From the NCBI RefSeq assembly GCF_937425535.1, contig NZ_OW485601.1:2320501-2384500 (forward strand): 64,000 nt of DNA, given 5' to 3'. The notes below the pieces were generated by a model that was given only the letters and a program-made list of their open reading frames with translations, was not told the origin of the DNA and did no database searches. How positions within the stretch are numbered: position 1 is the stretch's first letter; the number at the start of each line of letters is the position of its first letter. Positions 57,454 through 64,000 of the stretch are shown here, piece after piece. Made by a program: the position numbers and the translations under genes. The stretch comes from Rhodovastum atsumiense (GTDB lineage Bacteria > Pseudomonadota > Alphaproteobacteria > Acetobacterales > Acetobacteraceae).

Positions 57454-58617
57454 CTACTGCCGGAGTTTCCAGGCGCCGTTCTGCAGGGTGACGAGCACGC
57501 GGCTCTGTTCGTCCACCCCGAAGCGCTCGCCGGGCCGGAAGTTGTAGATCGCCTGCACGCCGACGACGTTGCGGGTGCTGACCAGGGCGTCGCGCAGCGC
57601 GGTGCGGAAGGCGGGGGTGCCCGGGGTGGCGCCGGTCGCGAGCGTGCGGCCGAGGGCGTCGAAGGCAACCAGGAACGAATCGTAGGCATAGCCGGCGAAG
57701 GGGTTGATCGCCGTGTCGCCGTTGGCCTGCTCATACAGGCGGCGGAAGGTCGCGGCGGCGTCGCGGAGCGGGTTGCCGGGCGGGAGCTGGTCGGCCACCA
57801 CCAGCGGGCCGGCCGGCGCGATCACGCCGTCGGCCGCGCGGGCAGCGAGGCGGAGGAACTCCGTGTTGATGATGGCGTGCGAGCTGTAGACCGGGCCCTG
57901 CCAGCCGCGCTCGGCGAGGGCGAGGTGCGGCAGTGCCCCGGGCGCGCCCGAGCCGCCGGTGAACATCGCATCCGGGCGGCGTGCCATCATCTTGAGGATC
58001 TGCGGTGTTACCGAGGCGTCGTTGCGGGCGTAGCGCTCGTCGGTAACGATGCGGATGCCGAGCGGATCGGTGTTCTGCTTCAGCCCGGCGAGCACCGTGT
58101 CGCTGAAGGCGTCGTTGAAGCCGATGAAGGCGACGCTGCGGATGCCCGCCGCCTTCATGTGCTGCGCGACCGCGCTGAGCACCAGCGGCATCGGCTGGGG
58201 GATGCTGACTTCCCAGGCGCCGCGCTCGCCCGCGATCGCGCCGTTGGCGGTGTAGACCATCGGGACCCCGGCCTCGGCGGCGACGCTGTAGACCGCGTTG
58301 GAAACCGGTGTGCCGGCCGAGCCGACCAGCACGTCGACATGTTCCTCCTCGATCAGCTTGCGGGCCGCCCGCGCCCCGGCCGAGGGGTCGGACTGGTCGT
58401 CGATCGAGATGACGCGGACCTTCTGGCCGGCGATCATGGGCGTGCCCGCCGCCGCCGCGGCAAAGCCCTTCATGTAAGGCTGGCCAAGCGAGGAGACCGG
58501 GCCGGTCATCGACATCACCACGCCGAGCGTGACATCGGCCCGCGCGGCGGCGCTGGCGAACAACGAGGCCGCCAGCACGAGAAGCGCGGCCAGGGCATAA
58601 GCGGGCGATTTTCTCAT
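57454..58617 (-). CDS. Branched-chain-amino-acid-type ABC transporter substrate-binding protein
   Basis: A 387-residue periplasmic binding protein with a signal peptide ending SAAARA-DVTLG. The mature domain has the LivK-like pattern VVMSMTGPVSSLGQPYMKGF, VRVISIDDQSDPSAGARAARKLIEEEHVDVLVGS, MVYTANGAIAG and AGIRSVAFIGFNDAFSDTVLAGL. It should capture an amino acid or related small molecule for the permease encoded divergently 246 bases away. The specific ligand cannot be read from the sequence. Confidence 0.9.
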   Translation of the reverse strand: MRKSPAYALAALLVLAASLFASAAARADVTLGVVMSMTGPVSSLGQPYMKGFAAAAAGTPMIAGQKVRVISIDDQSDPSAGARAARKLIEEEHVDVLVGSAGTPVSNAVYSVAAEAGVPMVYTANGAIAGERGAWEVSIPQPMPLVLSAVAQHMKAAGIRSVAFIGFNDAFSDTVLAGLKQNTDPLGIRIVTDERYARNDASVTPQILKMMARRPDAMFTGGSGAPGALPHLALAERGWQGPVYSSHAIINTEFLRLAARAADGVIAPAGPLVVADQLPPGNPLRDAAATFRRLYEQANGDTAINPFAGYAYDSFLVAFDALGRTLATGATPGTPAFRTALRDALVSTRNVVGVQAIYNFRPGERFGVDEQSRVLVTLQNGAWKLRQ

Positions 58618-58863
58618 GGCGCGTCTCCGTGAGGCGGATGCCGGCGAAACGGGGGCGGACTATCCGCCCGGCCGGCAGGGCTGTCCACACGGTTTCACCG
58701 CAGTCGCGGGAGGAACGCGGGGGGTGTCGTTGCAACGGATTGACGCTGCCGCGCGAATGCTCTCTGAGAGCGCGCGCGCCGCGATGGCGCACGGGGCCGC
58801 AGCCGGGCCATCCCGACCCGCCGGCGTGATGGGGATGCCGGCCATGCCAGGCACTGCAACAGG

Positions 58864-59919
58864 ATGACCGCCGAACTCGCAGCCCTGCTGGCGCAGGACG
58901 GGATCGCCAATGGCGCGATCTATGTGCTGGCGGCACTCGGCATCGTGCTGGTGTTCCTGGTCACGCGGGTGATCTTCGTCCCCTTCGGCGACCTCGTGGC
59001 CTGCACCGCGCTGACCCTCGCCACGCTGGAGGAGCGGCGCCTGCCCGGCACGCTCTGGCTGGTGCCCGCGCTCGCGGTGCTGGCCTTCGCCTTCGAGGCG
59101 GTGACGCTGTGGCGGGCGGGGGCGGCGGCGCGGTTGCCGCGCGCGGCGCTCGCCTGGCTGGCGCTGCCCGTCCTGCCGGTGGTGGCGACGCTGGCCGCGA
59201 CGCGGTGGGACCTGCCGGACGGGGTGCTGGTGGCGCTGACCGTCGCGCTCGTGCTGCCACTCGGGCCGTTGCTGCACCGGGTGGTGTTCCGGCCGATCGC
59301 GGATGCGCCGGTGCTGGTGCTGCTGATCGTCGCGGTGGCGCTGCATTTTGCGCTCTCCGGGCTGATGCTGATCGCCTTCGGGCCGGAGGGGATGCGGCCA
59401 CGGCTGTTGCTGGGCGGCGCGGTCGAGATCGGCGGGCTGGTCTTCACCGGGCAGATGCTGCTGATGCTCGGGACCTCGGCGGCGATGTCGCTGCTGCTGT
59501 GGCTGTTCTTCGAGCACACCATGCCGGGGCGGGCGCTGCGCGCCACCGCGGTCAACCGGGTGGGGGCGCGGCTGATGGGCATCCGGCCGGCGGGCACCGG
59601 CGCGGTCGCCTTCCTGCTCGCGGCCGGGCTCGCGGGCGTGGCGGGCGTGCTGATCGGGCCGATCAACACGCTCGCCTACGAATCCGGGTTCATCATCGGG
59701 CTCAAGGCGTTCGTTGGCGCCATCATCGGCGGGCTCGCGAGCTATCCGGGGGCGGTGGCGGGGGCGCTGTTCGTCGGGCTGCTGGAAAGCTTCACCGCGT
59801 TCTGGGACAGCCAGCTCAAGGAAGTGGTGGTGTTCGCGTCCCTGCTGCCCGTGCTGGTGCTGCGCTCGCTGCTCGCGGGCGGCGGCGCGGATGAGAATGA
59901 GGCGGAGGAAGAACTGTGA
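58864..59919 (+). CDS. livH: Branched-chain amino acid ABC transporter permease LivH
   Basis: A 351-residue inner-membrane permease with about eight to ten helices. It starts AQDGIANGAIYVLAALGIVLVFLVTRVI, has ALHFALSGLMLIAFGPEG and the LivH coupling region GRALRATAVNRVGARLMGI followed by AFLLAAGLAGVAGVLIGPINTLAYESGF and FVGAIIGGLASYPGAVAGALFVGLLE. The stop overlaps the LivM-LivG start (GTGA), so translation is coupled. It forms half of the membrane channel. Confidence 0.92.
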   Translation: MTAELAALLAQDGIANGAIYVLAALGIVLVFLVTRVIFVPFGDLVACTALTLATLEERRLPGTLWLVPALAVLAFAFEAVTLWRAGAAARLPRAALAWLALPVLPVVATLAATRWDLPDGVLVALTVALVLPLGPLLHRVVFRPIADAPVLVLLIVAVALHFALSGLMLIAFGPEGMRPRLLLGGAVEIGGLVFTGQMLLMLGTSAAMSLLLWLFFEHTMPGRALRATAVNRVGARLMGIRPAGTGAVAFLLAAGLAGVAGVLIGPINTLAYESGFIIGLKAFVGAIIGGLASYPGAVAGALFVGLLESFTAFWDSQLKEVVVFASLLPVLVLRSLLAGGGADENEAEEEL

Positions 59920-61691
59920 ACCGCGCCCGGACACACCGCACATTGGCACTTCGCCTTCTGGCCGTGGTGGTCCTGGCCGTGCTGCCGCTCGGGCTCGGGC
60001 CGTATGGCGTCACGCTGATGAACTATATCGGCCTCTCGGCGCTGGCCGCGCTCGGGCTGGTGCTGCTGACCGGGGTGGGCGGGCTGACCTCCTTCGGACA
60101 GGCGGCCTTCGTCGGCATCGGCGCCTACGCGACCGCGGTGCTGACCACGGAATTCGGGGCCTCGCCCTGGCTCGGCCTGCTCGCCGGGCTCGCGGTCGCG
60201 GGCGCGGTGGCGATGGTGCTCGGGGCGGCGACGCTGCGGCTGTCGGGGCATCTGCTGCCGCTCTCGACCATCGCCTGGGGGCTCGCGCTGTTCTTCCTGT
60301 TCGGCAATCTCGACCTGCTCGGGCGGCACACCGGCATCAGCGCGATCCCGCCGGTGACGCTCGGCGGCTGGTCGCTCGGCTCGGCCGCGGCGTCGTACTA
60401 CCTCGTCTGGGGCGCCACCGTGGCGGCGCTGCTGCTGGCCGCACGGCTGCTGGAAAGCCGGCAGGGACGCGCCATCCGGGCGCTGCGCGGCGGCACGGCG
60501 ATGGCCGAATCCCTGGGCATCGACACGTTCCGGGTGCGGCTGTGGGTGTTCGTCATCGCCGCCCTCTGCGCCGCCCTCTCGGGCTGGCTGTTCGCGCATG
60601 TGCAGCGCGTGGTCAGTCCCAGCGCCTTCGAGCTCCGCGCGGGGATCGAGCTGCTGTTCATGGCGATGCTCGGGGGGGCGGGGCATGTCGGCGGCGCGGT
60701 GGTCGGCGCGGCGCTGGTCACGCTGGGCCGCGATGCCTTGCAGGACGGGCTGGCGCGGTTCGGGCCGGGGATGGGACGGGCCGAGATCGTGGTGTTCGCG
60801 GCGTTGTTCATCCTGGTGCTGCAGACCGCGCGCGGCGGCATCCTGCCCGCGCTCGGGCGCTGGCTGCCGCGGCGCGACCCGCCGCCGCCGGAGCCGGCGC
60901 CGCCCTTGCCGCGCCGGCCCTGTCCCACGCCCGGCGAGACGCTGCTGGCGGTCGAGGGGCTGGAGAAGCGCTTCGGCGGGCTGGTCGCGGTCGGCGGGGT
61001 ATCGTTCGACGTCCGGGCCGGCGAGATCCTGGGGCTGATCGGGCCGAACGGCGCCGGCAAGAGCACCACCTTCAACCTGGTCACCGGGGCGCAGCGCCCG
61101 ACCGCCGGGCGGGTGCGGTTCCGGGGCGCCGACGTCACCGGGGCGCCGGCGCGCCGGATGGCGGCGCTCGGGCTGGCGCGCACCTTCCAGCATGTGCGGC
61201 TGCGGCCTTCGATGACCCTGCTGGAGAACGTCATGCTGGGCGCGCATCTACGTGGCCGGGCCGGGCTGGTGGCCGGTGCGCTCGGGCTCGATCGCGCCGA
61301 GGAGACGGCGCTGCGGGCCGAGGCGATGCGGGCGCTCGCCCGGGTCGGGCTCGACGCGACGCCGCATGCGCTGGCGGGCAGCCTGGCGCTCGGGCAGCAG
61401 CGGGTGCTGGAGATCGCCCGCGCGCTCGCCGCGGATCCGGTGCTGGTGGTGCTCGACGAGCCGGCGGCGGGGCTGCGGCGGCTGGAGAAACAGGCACTCG
61501 CGGGGCTGTTGCGGGAGCTGCGCGCCGAGGGGATGACCATCCTGCTGGTCGAGCACGACATGGAATTCGTGATGGGGCTGGTGGACCGGATCGTGGTGCT
61601 GGATTTCGGGGTCCGGCTCGCCGAGGGCACGCCCGCCGAGATCCGCGCCGATGCGCGGGTGCAGGAAGCCTATCTCGGAGGGGTGGCGTGA
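59916..61691 (+). CDS. Fused branched-chain amino acid ABC transporter permease/ATPase (LivM-LivG)
   Basis: A 591-residue fusion. Residues 1-305 form the LivM permease with the helices LNYIGLSALAALGLVLLTGVG-like start (quoted GLSALAALGLVLLTG) and SLGIDTFRVRLWVFVIAALCAALSGWLF, quoted as FRVRLWVFVIAALCAALSG. A short Pro-rich linker at about 308-340 leads to the LivG ATPase: Walker A LIGPNGAGKSTTFNLVTG, the Q-loop region FQHVRLRPSMTLLENVMLGAH, the signature LALGQQRVLEIARAL and Walker B LVVLDEPAAGL. Its C-terminus has VEHDMEFVMGL. GTG 59916 overlaps the livH stop. Such fusions occur in several proteobacteria. Confidence 0.92.
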   Translation: MNRARTHRTLALRLLAVVVLAVLPLGLGPYGVTLMNYIGLSALAALGLVLLTGVGGLTSFGQAAFVGIGAYATAVLTTEFGASPWLGLLAGLAVAGAVAMVLGAATLRLSGHLLPLSTIAWGLALFFLFGNLDLLGRHTGISAIPPVTLGGWSLGSAAASYYLVWGATVAALLLAARLLESRQGRAIRALRGGTAMAESLGIDTFRVRLWVFVIAALCAALSGWLFAHVQRVVSPSAFELRAGIELLFMAMLGGAGHVGGAVVGAALVTLGRDALQDGLARFGPGMGRAEIVVFAALFILVLQTARGGILPALGRWLPRRDPPPPEPAPPLPRRPCPTPGETLLAVEGLEKRFGGLVAVGGVSFDVRAGEILGLIGPNGAGKSTTFNLVTGAQRPTAGRVRFRGADVTGAPARRMAALGLARTFQHVRLRPSMTLLENVMLGAHLRGRAGLVAGALGLDRAEETALRAEAMRALARVGLDATPHALAGSLALGQQRVLEIARALAADPVLVVLDEPAAGLRRLEKQALAGLLRELRAEGMTILLVEHDMEFVMGLVDRIVVLDFGVRLAEGTPAEIRADARVQEAYLGGVA

Positions 61692-62437
61692 GCGCGCTGC
61701 TCGCGGCCGAGGCGGTTTCGGTGTCCTACGGGCGGGTGGAGGCGGTGCGGGGCGTGTCGGTGGCGCTCGCCCCCGGGCAGATCGCCACCGTGATCGGGCC
61801 GAACGGGGCGGGGAAGTCCTCGCTGCTCGGGGCGTTGATGGGGCTGGTGCCCTGCCGCGGGCGGGTGGTGTTCGCGGGCGAGGAGATCGGGCGGCTCGGG
61901 GTCGAGGACCGGGTCGGGCGCGGCATCGCGCTGGTGCCGGAACGGCGGGAGCTGTTCGCTACCATGACGGTCGAGGAGAACCTGCTGCTCGGGGCCTGGG
62001 CGGTGCGGCTCGGGGGGCGGGCGCTGCGGCTGCGGCGCGACGAGGTGTTCGGGCGGTTCCCGCGCCTCGCCGAGCGGCGCGGCCAGCGCGCGGGCACGCT
62101 GTCGGGGGGCGAGCGGCAGATGCTCGCGCTCGGGCGGGCGCTGATGGGCCGGCCGCGCCTGTTGATGCTGGATGAGCCGAGCCTGGGGCTCGCGCCCCTG
62201 ATCGTGCGCGAGATCTTCCACATGATCCGGGGCCTGCGCGAGACCGGGGTGGCGATCCTGTTGGTCGAGCAGAACGCCCGGGCGGCGCTGGAGAGCGCCG
62301 AGCATGCCTATGTGCTGGAAACCGGCGAGGTCGGGTTCGCGGGACCGGCGGCGGCGTTGCTGCACGACCCGCGCGTGGTCGCGACCTATCTGGGCGGCGC
62401 GGAGGAGCAGGACGGCGGCACGAGGCCATTGAGGTGA
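61688..62437 (+). CDS. livF: ABC transporter ATP-binding protein LivF
   Basis: A 249-residue ATPase with Walker A VIGPNGAGKSSLLGAL, the LivF-type segment ALVPERRELFATMTVEENLLLGAW, the signature LSGGERQMLALGRALMG and Walker B LLMLDEPSLGLAPLIV, followed by LLVEQNARAALESAEHAYVLETG. Length and motifs are standard. The GTG start at 61688 overlaps the previous stop. It pairs with the ATPase half of the LivM-LivG fusion to power uptake. Confidence 0.94.
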   Translation: MSALLAAEAVSVSYGRVEAVRGVSVALAPGQIATVIGPNGAGKSSLLGALMGLVPCRGRVVFAGEEIGRLGVEDRVGRGIALVPERRELFATMTVEENLLLGAWAVRLGGRALRLRRDEVFGRFPRLAERRGQRAGTLSGGERQMLALGRALMGRPRLLMLDEPSLGLAPLIVREIFHMIRGLRETGVAILLVEQNARAALESAEHAYVLETGEVGFAGPAAALLHDPRVVATYLGGAEEQDGGTRPLR

Positions 62438-62460
62438 TGGGGGGACGGTCCTTCCTTCCC

Positions 62461-62484
62461 GCCGGAGCCGTGGGAAGCTCCGGC
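62461..62484. terminator. Candidate convergent terminator hairpin
   Basis: gccggagc (62461-62468) pairs with gctccggc (62477-62484) over an 8-base loop between livF and the lipoprotein gene on the other strand. No T-tract follows on either side, so it may need Rho or act as an mRNA stabiliser. Confidence 0.4.
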
Positions 62485-62514
62485 AATCGAAGGGACCACC
62501 TCGATCCAGCGCAA

Positions 62515-62937
62515 TCAGTCGATCTGGTTGGCCTGTAGAAAAAGCGACTGCGAGAGCGCCTCATAGAACCGTTGAAAAGGCGCCGGATCGGAGAGTTCGG
62601 ACTGATTGAGCTGCCCGGACGCCCGCACAATCGTCCTCGCTCCTTCCCCGGGGCGCACGCTGACAGTAAAGCGAACCAGCCCGGCACCGAATCGCGTGGC
62701 GGAAACGGTGCCCAGGACCGGATCCGCGCGATCAACCACGAAGCCAAGATCCTGCAAAGCGGCGAGTACGCCCTGGAAAACCTTGGCACGGTCACCCGTG
62801 TCGAAGACCCGCGTCGAGATGGCGCGCTGTGCGACTTGCGTGTTGGTGGTCGCCAGAACCTGCTGTCGGCTATCCATCTGGCAGCCACCGAGGAGTGGCA
62901 AGGCCGCGGTGATCCAGATCGTAGCCGTGTAGCGCAT
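62515..62937 (-). CDS. Small envelope lipoprotein, paralogue 1
   Basis: A 140-residue lipoprotein. The signal peptide ends with LPLLGGC as the lipobox near residue 17. The mature domain contains STRVFDTGDRAKVFQGVLAALQDLGFVVDRAD, VLGTVSATRFG, VRFTVSVRP and FYEALSQSLFL. The same order of motifs appears in the neighbour (RRFDTGDEALMLQSAIGALQDLGF), so the two are a tandem duplication. ATG 62937 and ATG 62952 are both possible; the latter overlaps the upstream stop. The function is unknown. Confidence 0.75.
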   Translation of the reverse strand: MRYTATIWITAALPLLGGCQMDSRQQVLATTNTQVAQRAISTRVFDTGDRAKVFQGVLAALQDLGFVVDRADPVLGTVSATRFGAGLVRFTVSVRPGEGARTIVRASGQLNQSELSDPAPFQRFYEALSQSLFLQANQID

Positions 62938-62941
62938 GTGA

Positions 62942-63406
62942 TTAGATTTCATGGGCTGTGAGGAACACCGATTGCGCGATGCGCTCGAAGAACCCCTGGT
63001 ACAATGCCGGGTCGTCCAGCGTGTCACCCAGAGCAAGCATGGCGCCAGGTTGCGGCACAATCCGCTGAAAGGTTGCCCGTACAAGCATGGCCCGCTGTTG
63101 CGGGATGCGCCTGACCGAAACCTGAGCCCGGATTCGAGCCCCGGAGAGTTTGGATCCGACGATCACACCTGAAGCAGCCTGGCTTTCTTCAATCGTAAAA
63201 CCGAGGTCCTGCAAGGCACCAATGGCTGACTGAAGCATCAATGCTTCATCACCCGTATCGAATCGACGGGTCTGACGCGCACGAGCGGCAACTGCCGAGG
63301 CGGTGGGGGTGAGCGCTGCCGCCTGCTGTTCTGCTGTCGGGGCGCAGCCGACAACCGTCGCGAGCCACGGTGTCAGCGCGAGAGCGAAGGCTCGCCGACG
63401 GAGCAT
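62942..63406 (-). CDS. Small envelope lipoprotein, paralogue 2
   Basis: A 154-residue lipoprotein with a signal ending VVGC. RRFDTGDEALMLQSAIGALQDLGFTIEESQ, GVIVGSKLSGARIRAQVSVRR and LYQGFFERIAQSVFL match paralogue 1 at the FDTGD, ALQDLGF and FxxxxxQSxFL positions. The start touches the stop of the following lipoprotein gene by a single base, so they form a tight operon. I do not recognise a named family with certainty. Confidence 0.75.
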   Translation of the reverse strand: MLRRRAFALALTPWLATVVGCAPTAEQQAAALTPTASAVAARARQTRRFDTGDEALMLQSAIGALQDLGFTIEESQAASGVIVGSKLSGARIRAQVSVRRIPQQRAMLVRATFQRIVPQPGAMLALGDTLDDPALYQGFFERIAQSVFLTAHEI

Positions 63407-63825
63407 CAGAACGAGGACGAACGGTAGGTGAAGTCGCGAACGCGTCCGTTCTCATCAAACCGGATGATGATGGTGAGCGTACGCTGCGACGTCTGCGCAG
63501 CGCCTGACCTGCCGCCGACCCCGGCGAGAAAGAGCGCGTTCACCCCGCCCGAGGAATTCGAATAGATCTGCTCGGTGGCGATGCGGTCGTAAACCCAGGT
63601 TTCGCGCCGGCGCTCATCACTGGTGACGATGTTTGGCGATCCGAGCGCTGCCGCGACCTCGGCCCCGCTCATGCCCTGGCGGATTTCGCGCTGGACGGTG
63701 CCGACGGTAAGCCGGTCGCGGGCATCCTGGCCAGCCGCGACGTTGCGCGCATGTTCGCTCGCGGAGGTGCAGGCCGCCAAGGACAGCACCATGGCAACGA
63801 CAGTCAGGCGGTGGAAAAGCGTCAT
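63406..63825 (-). CDS. BamE/SmpA-like small lipoprotein
   Basis: A 139-residue lipoprotein with a lipobox LSLAAC near residue 19. The mature domain reads LTVGTVQREIRQGMSGAEVAAALGSPNIVTSDERRRETWVYDRI (quoted in parts), then TIIIRFDENGRVRDFTY. The G-M-S-x-x-E-V-x-x-x-L-G-S-P motif and the final F-D-x-N-G-x-V-x-x-F strand are the BamE/SmpA/OmlA pattern. Unlike BamE it has a long Ser/Asn/Gly insert around residues 85-105. The start overlaps the upstream stop (ATGA). Confidence 0.75.
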   Translation of the reverse strand: MTLFHRLTVVAMVLSLAACTSASEHARNVAAGQDARDRLTVGTVQREIRQGMSGAEVAAALGSPNIVTSDERRRETWVYDRIATEQIYSNSSGGVNALFLAGVGGRSGAAQTSQRTLTIIIRFDENGRVRDFTYRSSSF

Positions 63826-64000
63826 CGAGGCGAAGCTCCCGCAGTGTTGGCCGGTGCTTTGGCTTGCTGGCGTGCAGCAGCCTCACGCTCCCGGGCCGTA
63901 TTGATTTCAGCAACAGGACGAGGCGCTTCCGGCGCGGTTATGTCGGCAGGGGCAGATGCAAGCGATCGGCCGAGAGTGGCACCAAGTGGAGCGAAAAAGT
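63822..64000 (-). CDS. Uncharacterised protein, C-terminal part (gene runs off the right edge)
   Basis: A minus-strand frame enters from the right edge and stops at 63822-63824, overlapping the next start by ATGA. The visible 58 residues read FFAPLGATLGRSLASAPAD and later EINTAREREAAARQQAKAP, an Ala/Arg-rich helical tail. I cannot name the family. The four-base overlap and shared direction show that it is the upstream member of the lipoprotein operon. Confidence 0.55.
   Translation of the reverse strand, partial: FFAPLGATLGRSLASAPADITAPEAPRPVAEINTAREREAAARQQAKAPANTAGASPR

Overview
The window is a dense, high-GC stretch of bacterial chromosome. Its gene families point to an alphaproteobacterium, most likely of the Rhodospirillales/Acetobacterales group. 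The signs are a leuS-lptE-holA operon facing parB-parA-rsmG-mnmG-mnmE, an HprK-RapZ-EIIA(Man)-HPr-EI regulatory phosphotransferase set, a ChvG/ChvI-type two-component pair and an ATP-type PckA. No tRNA, rRNA, CRISPR array, prophage or insertion sequence was seen. The organism assignment is inference from gene content and base composition.

Left part (1-19.9 kb). An enoyl-CoA hydratase start is cut by the left edge. It is followed by a DMT exporter, a UdgX-type uracil-DNA glycosylase and a RquA-type rhodoquinone biosynthesis protein. An AT-rich gap then holds a strong candidate small RNA on the minus strand, with its own promoter and terminator. Next come small metabolic genes (DUF427, DOPA-dioxygenase-like, DsbA-like, atypical SDR), a ubiquinone-type hydroxylase, glnK-amtB, ftsK, a Bcr/CflA exporter, a class I amidotransferase hydrolase, kup, a YggS/ThiE-like pair whose start codons overlap head to head, a porin and a DUF3576 lipoprotein.

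Central part (19.9-35.8 kb). leuS, lptE and holA run rightward. They meet the leftward chromosome-partition and tRNA-modification cluster parB, parA, rsmG, mnmG and mnmE. Two perfect parS palindromes lie at the mnmG/rsmG junction, which suggests the replication origin is not far away, although no oriC was recognised. A [2Fe-2S] protein, a thioredoxin-domain (DUF255) protein, an Ogt-type alkyltransferase, a quinone reductase and a DHA2 exporter follow.

Regulatory part (35.8-49.8 kb). EI, HPr, EIIA(Man), RapZ and HprK lie together on the minus strand. ChvG/ChvI and divergent hugZ-pckA lie about 5 kb further on. In between are a threonine dehydratase, an AI-2E family protein, a CBS protein, an esterase and a tyrosine-phosphatase-like gene. 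No sugar permease (EIIB/EIIC) is present in the window, so the phosphotransferase proteins probably act as a carbon/nitrogen status relay feeding gluconeogenesis control.

Right part (49.8-64 kb). A VOC protein, an L-2-hydroxyglutarate-oxidase-like flavoprotein and an ornithine-cyclodeaminase-like gene are followed by a glycine-zipper lipoprotein, a SLC13/RCK transporter and a chemoreceptor preceded by a long AT-rich gap. A branched-chain amino-acid type ABC transporter follows, with a fused LivM-LivG subunit. At the right edge is a tight cluster of small lipoprotein genes, including a tandem paralogue pair. Dispersed hairpin repeats in both orientations sit in several gene junctions.
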